In this document: piece after piece, positions 1-8,416 of the stretch
How positions within the stretch are numbered: position 1 is the stretch's first letter
Layout of the letters: every line of letters begins with the position of its first letter
From: Clostridiaceae bacterium
Lineage (GTDB): Bacteria; Bacillota; Clostridia; Peptostreptococcales; T1SED10-28
Direction of reading: 5' to 3'
Assembly (NCBI GenBank): GCA_003554105.1
Contig: PWFQ01000060.1
Location: forward strand, 117,531-181,530
DNA: 64,000 nt
Position numbers and translations under genes: made by a program
Notes under the pieces: model-generated
Databases searched by the model: none
What the model was told of the DNA's origin: nothing
Seen by the model: the letters and a program-made list of their open reading frames with translations, nothing else

Positions 1-79
1 GTATAGTTTCATTTTAGCACGATTCCAGAGGTTATAATACCTTAACCCCTGTGAATAGAAAAATACGATGAAAGTCCAG

Positions 80-544
80 TTATGCATTGATTCCTTCAAT
101 AGCAAGGAGCTTGATTTTCTTCTCGATTCCACCATTGTACCCTGCTAGTTTTCCGTTTGCTCCAATTACCCTGTGACAGGGGACTACAATCGGAACCGGG
201 TTTTTGCGATTTGCTGAACCCACTGCTCGAAAAGCCTTAGGATGACCGATCTGTTCTGCAATTTCTTTATAACTTCTTGTTTCACCATAGGGAATGTTTT
301 GGAGCGCTTCATATACTTTCTGCTCAAAGGGAGTGCCTGTCAATTTCACCTTCATTGAAAAAGTTATCCTCTGCCCGGCGAAATATTCATCCAGTTCTTG
401 AATTACCTGTCTCATTGAGTCTTCGATTGGATCAGACTTATGATTCCCCGGCCTGTCCAGAAAGACTATTTCTGCTAACATCCTGTCTCTCATTACGATT
501 TCAAGAAATCCGAGATCACAGTGATACAGTGTTCTTTTCTCCAC
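80..544 (-). CDS. ogt: methylated-DNA--[protein]-cysteine S-methyltransferase
   Basis: Suicide repair enzyme that moves the alkyl group from O6-alkylguanine (and O4-alkylthymine) in DNA onto its own cysteine. The active-site motif VPCHRVIG is present (usual form IPCHRV), followed by the conserved GxLAGYxGG segment; the helix-turn-helix region around PYGETRSYKEIAEQIG is also typical. The 154 aa length fits the Ogt/AdaB class without an Ada regulatory domain. The open frame runs to 571, but GTG at 544 is preferred because AGGAGA lies about 7 nt upstream; the longer frame would run through the terminator of the ferritin-like gene. Likely monocistronic. Confidence 0.93.
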   Translation of the reverse strand: MEKRTLYHCDLGFLEIVMRDRMLAEIVFLDRPGNHKSDPIEDSMRQVIQELDEYFAGQRITFSMKVKLTGTPFEQKVYEALQNIPYGETRSYKEIAEQIGHPKAFRAVGSANRKNPVPIVVPCHRVIGANGKLAGYNGGIEKKIKLLAIEGINA

Positions 545-566
545 AATAGGATCTCCTCTCAGAAAA

Positions 567-594
567 AACACCTTTCCTTAGAAAGGTGCAAACC
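567..594 (-). terminator. rho-independent terminator of ferritin-like gene
   Basis: On the minus strand GCACCTTTC and GAAAGGTG form a stem around a TAAG loop and are followed by six T. The stop codon of the ferritin-like gene sits in the loop, so the stem includes the last codons. Confidence 0.85.
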
Positions 595-1084
595 CCTGGT
601 CAAACCAGTTTTCTTCCATCGCCTTTTGATACTCTTCATAAAATACCTTCCGATGATCATTTTCCCAATAATAGAGGGTTTCCAACATCTTCTTTCCTTT
701 TGGATCCTCTGTATTTTCCATCGCTTTTTTGTAGAATTCCGCAAAGTCATTTTCAATGAGGTATGCCATTCGAAGGATCGAAATGTCTGAGGTTGAAGAT
801 TTCAACTGAAGATCAGATAGTTTTTCTGCATCCTTCCTTACCTCAAAGATGCTCTTTTCCCCTTCCAGACCCATTGTGTCAGGATCCGACCATTCCTGAT
901 TCTTTTCGATTGCGTCATATTCCTTTTTCAGTATATCATAATGACGCTCCTCTTCCTTTGCCAAAGATTCAAAAAGCTTCTTTGAGACAGGATTTTCCAC
1001 CTTCTCTGCAAAGCTGATGTAAAAATTTTGTCCCTGCTTTTCCATATTCATTGCGAATTTCAAAATTTCCAGTGCATTTTTCAC
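578..1084 (-). CDS. ferritin-like / rubrerythrin-family diiron protein
   Basis: 168 aa four-helix protein with a repeated diiron pattern. The first helix pair carries E in EKQGQNFY and EERH; the second carries ENDFAEFY and ENDH. This is the ExxH-type spacing of erythrin-vacuolar or rubrerythrin domains. No C-terminal rubredoxin Cys4 domain is present, so it is a stand-alone ferritin-like domain. Such proteins in anaerobes reduce peroxide or hold iron; the exact substrate cannot be read here. The start is GTG at 1084, preceded by GAGGAGGAG. Probably monocistronic, ending in the hairpin that overlaps its stop. Confidence 0.8.
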   Translation of the reverse strand: MKNALEILKFAMNMEKQGQNFYISFAEKVENPVSKKLFESLAKEEERHYDILKKEYDAIEKNQEWSDPDTMGLEGEKSIFEVRKDAEKLSDLQLKSSTSDISILRMAYLIENDFAEFYKKAMENTEDPKGKKMLETLYYWENDHRKVFYEEYQKAMEENWFDQGFAPF

Positions 1085-1182
1085 AATAATCTCCTCCTCA
1101 TGCTGGTTATAGAGTACGGTATTGTTATACCCAAGGCTTTATAATTTAATCAATCTCCGAGAGGTGCCTGTTATAAAACCAG

Positions 1183-2004
1183 CTATTCTTTAGGTGCATC
1201 TATCCGATTCATATGAACGTCCATTTGCGGATAAGGGATACTGATACCGGCATCATCAAACTGAATCTTTACTTCTTCCTGGATATCATAAAAAATAGAC
1301 CAATAATCCTCTTTTTTGCTCCATGCCCGTACAGTAAAGTTCACTGAACTGTCCCCATGTTCGATAACACGAATTAATGGCTCCGGTTCTTTTAGTGTAA
1401 GCGGGTGACCTTTGATGATCTTCTCTAAGATTCCCTTCACTTCACGAATATCATCCTCGTAGCTCACACCAAATGTAAAATCCACACGTCGAAGCTCTTC
1501 GGCGCTGAAGTTGGTGATGTTACCGTTAGCAAGAGAGCCGTTTGGAATGACAACCCACTTGTTGTCCGGAGTGGTCAGTCTTGTTTGCAAAATTTGAATT
1601 TCCTTTACTGTACCCATTTCGCCCTGCGCTTGGATAAAGTCGCCCACATTAAAGGGCCTTGTAGTTAATATGATAATACCTCCAGCAACATTCCCCAAAC
1701 TATCTCTCAGTGCAAAACCAATAGCTAATCCTGCTGCACCGATAATCGCAGCAAAAGTTGTCATTTCAATTCCAAAATAGGATGAGAGTACTGTAATAAC
1801 AAGAATCACATACAAAGCGAACTTCACTAAAGAGCGAATAAAACCATGTAACGAGATATCCACTTTGCTTTTTTGAATCGATCGCTCCAATCCATTTACG
1901 AGATACTTAATGATCAATAGACCAATAAATAATACCACCAGGCCGATGATCATAACTAATGCTCTTTCCAAAATCGTTTCCATTAAATTTTCCGGTATGT
2001 CCAT
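1183..2004 (-). CDS. mscS: MscS-family mechanosensitive channel
   Basis: 273 aa small-conductance mechanosensitive channel, opening under membrane tension to release solutes on hypo-osmotic shock. Three N-terminal transmembrane segments (about residues 15-40, 58-80, 83-105) are followed by the Gly/Ala-rich pore helix (AAIIGAAGLAIGFALRDSLG) and the cytosolic beta domain with RPFNVGDFI and VPNG motifs. Length matches compact MscS (E. coli about 286 aa). SD AAGGAGG precedes ATG at 2004. Stands alone, divergent from the peroxiredoxin gene. Confidence 0.93.
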   Translation of the reverse strand: MDIPENLMETILERALVMIIGLVVLFIGLLIIKYLVNGLERSIQKSKVDISLHGFIRSLVKFALYVILVITVLSSYFGIEMTTFAAIIGAAGLAIGFALRDSLGNVAGGIIILTTRPFNVGDFIQAQGEMGTVKEIQILQTRLTTPDNKWVVIPNGSLANGNITNFSAEELRRVDFTFGVSYEDDIREVKGILEKIIKGHPLTLKEPEPLIRVIEHGDSSVNFTVRAWSKKEDYWSIFYDIQEEVKIQFDDAGISIPYPQMDVHMNRIDAPKE

Positions 2005-2245
2005 TGACAGACCTCCTTCTCAATAAATTCTCCTTCCGTCTTATACCCCAATCAGATTCAATTATTCAATACGATCGCTATTTCTTAAATCCCTATATAT
2101 GAATGTATTGATATTATTTTTTATTTGATATTCTTTCTTTTTTATGTTTATTTCTACAAACTATGTGTATCAATAAGATAGAGCTGAATGATGTATTTTA
2201 TCTTTTGTATAGCTTTGCTCTATTCTTAGTGAAAGGAGGTTTGCC

Positions 2246-2950
2246 ATGTCAGAAAAACCGATTTCCTGTGTAAGCAACAACCCAAATCCCCTGCGGGAAA
2301 AAGCTCGGGATGAGGGACAACTTCAATCAATTGATAAGGAGGAAAATAAAATGGTAGCAAAAGTAGGAGGACAAGCTCCGGAATTTCAAGCCACGGCATA
2401 TCTTGATGGTTCGTTTAAAGATGTTAAGCTCTCTGATTTTAAAGGGCAGTGGACAGTACTCTGTTTTTATCCCGGTGACTTCACCTTCGTGTGACCGACT
2501 GAACTTTCAGCAGTTGCTGAACGAAAAAATGATTTTGACCGCTTAGGTGTACAGGTTCTTGCGGCCAGTACAGACAGCCATTTTACTCACAAGATCTGGC
2601 AGGAAGTGGAGCTGTCGAAAATGGTTGATGGCGGTTTCCCTTACCCCATGTTAAGTGATTCCAATGGCAATATGGGAAAATTATACGGTGTATATGATGA
2701 AAACGGCGGTGTGGATATCCGCGGAAGATTTATTATTGATCCCGACGGCGTAATTCAAGCCATGGAGGTAATGACTCCACCGGTAGGGAGAAATGTAGAA
2801 GAACTGATTCGACAGGTTGAAGCGTATCAACACGTAAGAGAGACCGGAGAAGTGACTCCTGCCGGATGGACAAAGGGTAAGAAAACTTTGAAACCGGGAC
2901 CTGAACTTGCAGGTAATGTATGGAAAGTATGGAATCCCAAGGATCGATAA
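2246..2950 (+). CDS. prxU: selenocysteine-containing peroxiredoxin (in-frame UGA at 2492-2494)
   Basis: Thiol/selenol peroxidase of the AhpC/Prx family. The reading frame is interrupted only by TGA at 2492-2494, placed exactly where the peroxidatic Cys belongs (DFTFV-U-PTEL); translation continues in frame to a full-length C-terminus ending at 2950. Reading UGA as Sec gives 234 aa from ATG 2246, or 199 aa from ATG 2351, with Sec at residue 48 of the short form. Both ATGs have strong SDs (AAAGGAGG and AAGGAGG); the short form starts where Prx proteins normally start. The usual resolving-Cys motif GEVCPAGW reads GEVTPAGW, so the protein looks 1-Sec type. The only other Cys are residue 38 of the short form and Cys8 of the N-terminal extension. 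A hairpin suitable as bacterial SECIS follows the UGA. PrxU selenoproteins are known from Clostridia such as Eubacterium acidaminophilum. Confidence 0.93.
2492..2521 (+). promoter_or_regulatory. UGA codon plus bacterial SECIS-like hairpin
   Basis: Eleven nucleotides after the UGA, TTCAGC (2506-2511) pairs with GCTGAA (2516-2521) around an AGTT loop. The apical loop lies about 18-20 nt from the UGA, within the distance bacterial SelB-recognised elements use. The hairpin lies inside the coding sequence, as bacterial SECIS elements do. Confidence 0.72.
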
Positions 2951-2976
2951 CAGTTTCTTTCTTTCAGGATCAACAA

Positions 2977-3006
2977 AGCTCCTCGAATACGGGGAGTTTT
3001 GTTTTT
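2977..3006 (+). terminator. rho-independent terminator after peroxiredoxin
   Basis: CTCCTCG and CGGGGAG pair (one G-U) around AATA and are followed by TTTTGTTTTT. Confidence 0.85.
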
Positions 3007-3077
3007 GAACTCCTTTTTAATGGGTATTTATTTGTTAACGTATTGTCTGATATAGGTTATGAAATGGAGGATTTACT

Positions 3078-4469
3078 ATGGAAAGTCGCATTGTAAAAAG
3101 TTATAATATCGGTTCATTATCTTCAGGAAATAGCCACCAGGAACCTGTTCTGTATTGGATGAGCAGAGAACACCGCGTTCATTATAATTTCGGACTGCTT
3201 TATGCTCAAAAACTTGCCCGTAAGAACAAGCAGCCCCTAGTGATTTGTTTTACACTGTTTACCGATTATCTGGAAGCCAACTGTCATCATTTTCAGTTTA
3301 TGCTTGAAGGGTTAGAAGAAGTACAGAAAGAATGTGAAAATCTTAAGATCCCCTTTTATATAATTAAATATCGAAAGGAAGAAGATTTTCTGCAGTTTCT
3401 AAACCATTATAAAATTTCCCAAATTGTCACAGACTTTGATGCGTTAATTGAAAAACGCTCCCTGCAGAAAACCATCAGTTCTTCTTATAATAAACCCTTT
3501 TGGGTTATTGACAGTCGTAATATTGTACCTGTTCACATTGCTTCAAGCAAACAGGAGTATGCCGCTTATACCCTCCGGCCAAAGTTGCATAAAAAACTGG
3601 ATAATTTTCTGGTTTCCCCCCTAGAAGCAGATACACAATCGATCTCTTTTCAGGGAGACTGTCCATCAATCAATTGGAGCCGGCTGTTAAATGGATTAAG
3701 GCTCAAAAAAAATCCTGAATACCGGGGGAATCCATCTGCAGGAAATAAAGTGGCAAAGGGTGTCTTAGAAGAGTTTATATCACACTCATTATCATCTTAC
3801 AGCGAGCACAGCAATAACCCCAATAAAAAAGTATTATCCGGGCTATCACCTTATCTCCATTTTGGACATATTTCAAGTCTGGAAGTTCTTATAAAGCTGG
3901 AGAAAGTCCCTAAGGGAGGATCAAATACCGAAGATTTCGTGGAACAGATTTTTGTGCGTCGGGAGCTTTCAGATAATTACTGCTACTATAACAAAAATTA
4001 TAAAAACTTTGATGGATTTCCGAACTGGGCTAAGGAAACTCTCAATGCACATCGAAAGGATTCCCGTGAGTATCTTTACTCTTTTGAAGATCTGGAAGAG
4101 GGAAAAACCCACGATCCCCTTTGGAACGCCGCTCAATTTGAGCTTTTAAAAAAGGGAAGCATTCACAGTTACATGAGAATGTACTGGTGCAAAAAAATTC
4201 TGGAATGGACTCCTTCTCCCGAGATTGCAATGGAATACAGTGTTAAATTAAATGACAGCTATAGCTTGGATGGAAGAGATTCCAATGGATATACAGGGAT
4301 AGCATGGAGCATTGGAGGTGTCCACGACAGAGCGTGGAAAGAACGCTCAATTTACGGTAAGGTTCGATACATGAATGACCGTGGAGCAAAAAGAAAATTC
4401 GATGTGCAAAAATATATTGATTCAATGAAAGGAGAGGACATCATTGAGCAGAGGAAAATGGAGTTTTAA
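3078..4469 (+). CDS. phrB: deoxyribodipyrimidine photolyase, class II
   Basis: 463 aa flavoprotein that uses light to split cyclobutane pyrimidine dimers. The N-terminal Rossmann-type photolyase domain (about 20-170) is followed by the helical FAD-binding domain (about 220-450). Class II hallmarks are GLSPYLHFGHIS, RRELSDNYCYYN and the C-terminal SLDGRDSNGYTGIAWSIGG block. Start at 3078 with SD ATGGAGG. Class II enzymes occur in archaea, eukaryotes and scattered bacteria including anaerobes, so the presence of a light-dependent enzyme suggests an exposed habitat. The 3' end overlaps the start of the YihY gene, indicating translational coupling. Confidence 0.93.
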   Translation: MESRIVKSYNIGSLSSGNSHQEPVLYWMSREHRVHYNFGLLYAQKLARKNKQPLVICFTLFTDYLEANCHHFQFMLEGLEEVQKECENLKIPFYIIKYRKEEDFLQFLNHYKISQIVTDFDALIEKRSLQKTISSSYNKPFWVIDSRNIVPVHIASSKQEYAAYTLRPKLHKKLDNFLVSPLEADTQSISFQGDCPSINWSRLLNGLRLKKNPEYRGNPSAGNKVAKGVLEEFISHSLSSYSEHSNNPNKKVLSGLSPYLHFGHISSLEVLIKLEKVPKGGSNTEDFVEQIFVRRELSDNYCYYNKNYKNFDGFPNWAKETLNAHRKDSREYLYSFEDLEEGKTHDPLWNAAQFELLKKGSIHSYMRMYWCKKILEWTPSPEIAMEYSVKLNDSYSLDGRDSNGYTGIAWSIGGVHDRAWKERSIYGKVRYMNDRGAKRKFDVQKYIDSMKGEDIIEQRKMEF

Positions 4470-5289
4470 ATATCTTTTCCAAATACTTCTTCATTTAAAG
4501 TCTCAGTTTAAAAAGAATGAGTTGACCGCTCTCGGAGCACAATTGAGCTATTATTTGATTTTGTCTTTTTTCCCATTTCTTATTCTCCTTATTGTTCTGT
4601 TGAATTTCACACCTTTAACCGAAGCACAAACAATCAGGCAGCTCTCTTTGATACTTCCTGATGAAGTGTTTTCATTAGTAACGGAAATTCTAAGAGAAAT
4701 CAGTATGGGTCTCAATGCCACATTAATCTCTTTCAGTGGGCTGGGAACAATCTGGGCCGCTTCAAGAGGTACCTCTGCTTTGATAAAAGGATTAAATAAG
4801 GCTTACAATGTAGCTGAATCAAGACCTTTCTGGAAGTTGAAAATCATGGGTGTCCTCTTGACTTTCGCATTAATTCTCATGATTCTGATCTCACTGATTC
4901 TCCTTGTTTTCGGCCAATTAATCGGTTACGGTATTGCGTATTACTTAGGACTCGAAGAATTTTTCATTACGGTATGGGATTTTGTCAGATATGTTTTCCC
5001 CCTTGTTTTTCTTTTCCTGGTTTTTTCATTTTTCTATATCATCGGACCTAATGAAAAGCTTCGTTTTCGCGATGTGTATATTGGTGCTTTATTCTCAACA
5101 TTCGGCTGGATTATTATTTCATTGGCTTTCTCATATTATGTGAATCATTATGGAGCATTTTCCAGACTTTATGGGAGCATCGGTGCAGTCATTGCTCTTC
5201 TTATATGGTTGAATATCAGCAGCCTGATTGTGCTCATTGGTGGAGAATTAAATGCAACCCGGCTATGGGCGATTAATGGATTCAAATAG
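4444..5289 (+). CDS. YihY/BrkB-family inner membrane protein
   Basis: 281 aa integral membrane protein of the YihY (formerly RNase BN) family, function unsettled. About six transmembrane helices are visible; the conserved SYYLILSFFPFLI near the N-terminus, the RGTSALIKGLNKAY segment and the C-terminal GSIGAVIALLIWLNISSLI helix define the family. The start is TTG at 4444, preceded by GGAGAGG about 7 nt upstream, and it lies inside the last 26 nt of the photolyase gene, so the two are probably translated together. Confidence 0.88.
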   Translation: MSRGKWSFKYLFQILLHLKSQFKKNELTALGAQLSYYLILSFFPFLILLIVLLNFTPLTEAQTIRQLSLILPDEVFSLVTEILREISMGLNATLISFSGLGTIWAASRGTSALIKGLNKAYNVAESRPFWKLKIMGVLLTFALILMILISLILLVFGQLIGYGIAYYLGLEEFFITVWDFVRYVFPLVFLFLVFSFFYIIGPNEKLRFRDVYIGALFSTFGWIIISLAFSYYVNHYGAFSRLYGSIGAVIALLIWLNISSLIVLIGGELNATRLWAINGFK

Positions 5290-5317
5290 AAAAAGCCCAT
5301 TAACTAATGGGCTTTAA
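5290..5317. terminator. bidirectional terminator between yihY-like and osmC-like genes
   Basis: AAAGCCCATTA and TAATGGGCTTT form a near-perfect stem with A-rich and T-rich flanks. It serves the two convergent genes; the OsmC-like stop codon lies in it. Confidence 0.8.
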
Positions 5318-5696
5318 TCTCGAACTCCGGCGAGTTTATTATGTGTTTTTTCACTGTACATAAGTTCATCGACCGAACAATGGCTTTCTCATATTTCTTA
5401 GGAAAATTTCTCGGAAGAGTGAGATTTAAAGAAATTTTTCCGATCAATCCTTTCTTCTCATCAAACTCCGTGTCCAACTCCATTTTCATCCCTTTCATTT
5501 CGATCCCCTTGCTTTCACAGAACCTCAGGGCATAAAAGCCAGTGCATGTTGCAATTGAGGAGAGAAAAAGGTCAAAGGGGGATGCAGTCTCTCCATCTCC
5601 ACCCTCATTGACCGGCTGATCCGTGATAATTTCAAATTCCTTTATTTTTGCACTGACCTTTTTACCCTCAGGAAAACCTACTTCAATTAATGCCAT
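5304..5696 (-). CDS. OsmC/Ohr-family protein
   Basis: 130 aa protein of the OsmC superfamily, which includes thiol peroxidases acting on organic hydroperoxides. The two conserved cysteines are seen in SSIATCTGFYALRFC and MNLCTVKK, and the SPFDLFLSS motif is typical of the YhfA-like branch. This branch often lacks classic Ohr activity and has been linked to sulfur metabolism, so the substrate is uncertain. SD AAGGAG upstream of ATG 5696. The promoter spacer contains a perfect CCCCATGGGG palindrome, see the promoter entry. Confidence 0.85.
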   Translation of the reverse strand: MALIEVGFPEGKKVSAKIKEFEIITDQPVNEGGDGETASPFDLFLSSIATCTGFYALRFCESKGIEMKGMKMELDTEFDEKKGLIGKISLNLTLPRNFPKKYEKAIVRSMNLCTVKKHIINSPEFEIKAH

Positions 5697-5725
5697 TCTA
5701 CCACTCCTTTTTTGCTTCTTATCTT

Positions 5726-5755
5726 ATTGTACCACCCCTGCCCCCATGGGGTAAA
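5726..5755 (-). promoter_or_regulatory. promoter of osmC-like gene with embedded C/G-rich palindrome
   Basis: On the minus strand TTTACC (5750-5755) and TACAAT (5726-5731) are separated by 18 bp. The spacer and the end of the -35 contain CCCCATGGGG (5742-5751), the kind of site CsoR/CstR-family repressors bind. A similar sequence sits at the promoter of the 8417-9925 gene. Confidence 0.5.
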
Positions 5756-5758
5756 GTG

Positions 5759-6445
5759 TTATCTCAACAAATCCAAATGAATTTTTCCATCTCTTAACTC
5801 AATAACTCGATCTGTTCGTTCCGCTATTTTTTTATCATGTGTGATAACAATAAAGGTCGAACGGTATTTCTCATTGATTTCTTTTAAAAGCTGATAAATA
5901 TTATCTGTGGCTTCCGAATCCAGGTTTCCTGTTGGCTCGTCCGCCAGAATAAGCTTCGGACGGTTCATTAGTGCCCTGGCGATAGCTGTACGTTGTTGTT
6001 GCCCTCCTGACATATCATTTGCTTTATTATTTTTAACTTTCTCAATGCCTACAATCTCCATCAATTCCTCTGCCCGTTTTTTCACCTCCTGTGAAACTCC
6101 CTTATTTTGCATCATAACAGGCAGCAAAATATTTTCCATAGCTGTAAACTCCGGTAATAAATAATGGAACTGAAAGACAAATCCTAATGATTTGTTTCGA
6201 AGCTCAGCCAAGTCCCTTTTACTCATTTCCACAGTATTTTTTCCCATAATTTCGACAATGCCTTCCGTAGGACGATCTAAGGTTCCCATAATATTCAATA
6301 ATGTACTTTTTCCGCTGCCGGATTGACCGATGATTGAGTTAAAGGAACCGGGTTCGAAGGAAAGATTTAAATCGAAGAGAACCTGGGTTTTTATTTTGGT
6401 TCCATAGACTTTATTTATGTTTTTTAATGTCAGAATCTTATCCAT
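5759..6445 (-). CDS. ABC transporter ATP-binding protein, MacB/LolD type
   Basis: 228 aa nucleotide-binding subunit. Walker [11 protein letters not shown]-loop [10 protein letters not shown], signature [15 protein letters not shown] and Walker [13 protein letters not shown] are intact, with the H-loop in VITHD. The family partners FtsX-like permeases in lipoprotein, peptide or drug export. The ATG at 6445 overlaps the end of the permease gene by 8 nt. Last gene of a three-gene operon that begins with a B12-binding protein. Confidence 0.93.
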   Translation of the reverse strand: MDKILTLKNINKVYGTKIKTQVLFDLNLSFEPGSFNSIIGQSGSGKSTLLNIMGTLDRPTEGIVEIMGKNTVEMSKRDLAELRNKSLGFVFQFHYLLPEFTAMENILLPVMMQNKGVSQEVKKRAEELMEIVGIEKVKNNKANDMSGGQQQRTAIARALMNRPKLILADEPTGNLDSEATDNIYQLLKEINEKYRSTFIVITHDKKIAERTDRVIELRDGKIHLDLLR

Positions 6446-7592
6446 TTCGAATCACCTCGATGGGTTCCAGCCTTGATGAACGTCTAGCTGGAATCAGTGC
6501 AGCTGAAGTGGAAGCGACGACAGCGATAACAAAAGACAAGATTACAAACTGATAATTCATTGAAATTGCAACGACAGGTGAACCATCCGGATTTGTCGCG
6601 AATAGAGTAAATAGATAGGTAATGGTAAGCCCAAGGCTGACTCCAAGGATCCCTCCAAGTAAACCAAGGATCAATCCCTGATAAAGAAAAATATTTCGGG
6701 CCATTCCATCGTTGACTCCCATTGCCTTTAATATTCCAATTTGCTTTGATCGTTGAATTACGGAAATCGCAAGTACACTGGCGATACCCAATACGACAGC
6801 GATCACTACAAACACCTGGATCATGATGCTGGAAATGTCCTGGCCACGTAGACCGCTGAGCAATTCTTGATTTTCCTCTTTCCAGTTTGTTACAACATAA
6901 TTCCCCCCAAAAAGAAGATCAATTTCTTCCCCGATCAGATCCGCATCAAAAACCCGCTCAACCTGGATTTCAATAGCAGTTACAGTATCATTGCGGTCAA
7001 AGACTTCTTGTGCTGTAGGAAGATTGCTGATGATCCAGGAATCATTTAACATGGTAATTTTAAAATCTACAAATCCAACAACTGTTACATCTCCGCTTTG
7101 TCCCTGAAAATTAAATAGATTTAAAGAGTCTCCCAAAATCAGGCCCAGATTATCTCTCATTCCAATCCCAACAATCACTTCCCCCTTTTCCTCCGGCAGA
7201 CTGCCTTCAACAAGGTTTTGATCAAACTTATATATCTCACTTCCGCGTTCCAGATCGAACCCTCTAAAAAGAGTGGATTCCGTCTCATCATCAATGCTGA
7301 TAAAAGAAGGAAGTGTGAGTGTTGGTGAGATGAATCGAATTCCATCGACGTTTTGATTGATGCGGTGAACTATGTTTTCCCAATCCTCAATTTCTCCGTA
7401 GTTTTCTTCGGTTCCCACAGTTACTTGGGAATTGCTTCCAATAGTTGTGTCAATCAAAGTCGTTTGAAGTCCTTGAATCAGTAATCCGATAAATACCTGT
7501 ACAGAAATTCCGATCGCAATTCCCGCGAGAATTAAGATAGTTTGGCCTTTCCCGGATCGCAAAAATCGCCAAGCGGTTTTAAGAGAAAACAT
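6438..7592 (-). CDS. ABC transporter permease, FtsX/MacB type
   Basis: 384 aa permease with one N-terminal transmembrane helix, a large extracytoplasmic MacB-like periplasmic core domain (about 45-235) and three C-terminal helices forming the FtsX domain (about 250-380; IQRSKQIGILKAMGV is a family motif). Start ATG 7592 fits the GGGAGG 9 nt upstream; the frame also opens at GTG 7595. It overlaps the B12-binding protein gene by 14 nt and the ATPase gene by 8 nt, so all three are translationally coupled. Substrate unknown. Confidence 0.9.
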   Translation of the reverse strand: MFSLKTAWRFLRSGKGQTILILAGIAIGISVQVFIGLLIQGLQTTLIDTTIGSNSQVTVGTEENYGEIEDWENIVHRINQNVDGIRFISPTLTLPSFISIDDETESTLFRGFDLERGSEIYKFDQNLVEGSLPEEKGEVIVGIGMRDNLGLILGDSLNLFNFQGQSGDVTVVGFVDFKITMLNDSWIISNLPTAQEVFDRNDTVTAIEIQVERVFDADLIGEEIDLLFGGNYVVTNWKEENQELLSGLRGQDISSIMIQVFVVIAVVLGIASVLAISVIQRSKQIGILKAMGVNDGMARNIFLYQGLILGLLGGILGVSLGLTITYLFTLFATNPDGSPVVAISMNYQFVILSFVIAVVASTSAALIPARRSSRLEPIEVIRNG

Positions 7593-8259
7593 CACCGTAA
7601 TCCTCCCTTGCTAAAGCTTGTATATCTTCAAAAGTATCTAAGATATAATCGACTCCTAATTCATTCTTTGATTCTTTCTTTTTCCTGATAGCATAGCCCC
7701 CCACAATAACTTTTGGTGTATATGAAAGTTGAGCTTTCATTTTTTCAACCATTTTTTTTGCTGTGACAATATTGTAGTAGTTTGCCACACTGACAGCAAT
7801 ATACTCCGGTTTTATCTCTTCAATTAAAGTCATTAAGTCTTCTCTTGGAGTATTGCCTCCTAGGAATATGGGCTCATAATGATTTAGTGTAAAGAAGTCC
7901 TCCACCATTCTGGGACCAATTTCATGATACTCATCTTCAGGACATAAAATTATAACTTTTTTTCTGTTTTCTTTCTTAATTGTATAGTTAAGGTTTCTCT
8001 CAACCACCACATAAGGATAACAACATTCAATGATCGTTCTGATGATTGAAGTGCGGATATGCTCCTGACTGATTGTAATCTTTTGCTCCAAGTTATCACC
8101 TGCAATAGAGTAAAGTGCAGGTGTTAAGATTTTGGTATAAAGGTCGATGATATCAATTTCCCGTCCGGATACAATTTGCATAACTGTATTAACGCTGTTT
8201 TCTTTATCTTCTTTTTCGAAATGAGTCATAAATTTTTCATAAAATTCCTGGTAATCCAT
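7579..8259 (-). CDS. cobalamin-binding domain protein (CarH/corrinoid-protein-like, no DNA-binding domain)
   Basis: 226 aa. An N-terminal helical cap domain (about 20-95) contains the EH pair seen in B12 sensors (ISQEHIRTS), and a Rossmann B12-binding domain (about 100-220) contains the His-bearing signature DEYHEIG, where the usual DxHxxG has Glu in place of Asp. The position corresponding to the adenosyl-capping Trp of CarH (Wx9EH) is Asn. No MerR-type helix-turn-helix domain is present, so it is not a CarH repressor as such. First gene of an operon with a MacB-type exporter. It may sense B12, light or redox and act through a partner; this is inference. Confidence 0.8.
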   Translation of the reverse strand: MDYQEFYEKFMTHFEKEDKENSVNTVMQIVSGREIDIIDLYTKILTPALYSIAGDNLEQKITISQEHIRTSIIRTIIECCYPYVVVERNLNYTIKKENRKKVIILCPEDEYHEIGPRMVEDFFTLNHYEPIFLGGNTPREDLMTLIEEIKPEYIAVSVANYYNIVTAKKMVEKMKAQLSYTPKVIVGGYAIRKKKESKNELGVDYILDTFEDIQALAREDYGDVFS

Positions 8260-8416
8260 AGCTTTCCCTCCTAGGTATTTTTACTTATATCTACCCTTTT
8301 ATTTCCGCGGTAACCGATGATTTTAAACACATTAAATACCCCCCTTAAAGTAGGCGGTCTCGTTTCAAATCTACTCAAAGAGGAGTATCCCAATTCGTAA
8401 TGGGTTAGTTCGTTTT

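Noticed and set aside
2246..2494. Premature stop, as a pseudogene or truncated peroxiredoxin
   Set aside because: The TGA is at the catalytic residue, the reading frame continues without loss and a SECIS-like hairpin follows; decay would not place the stop there.
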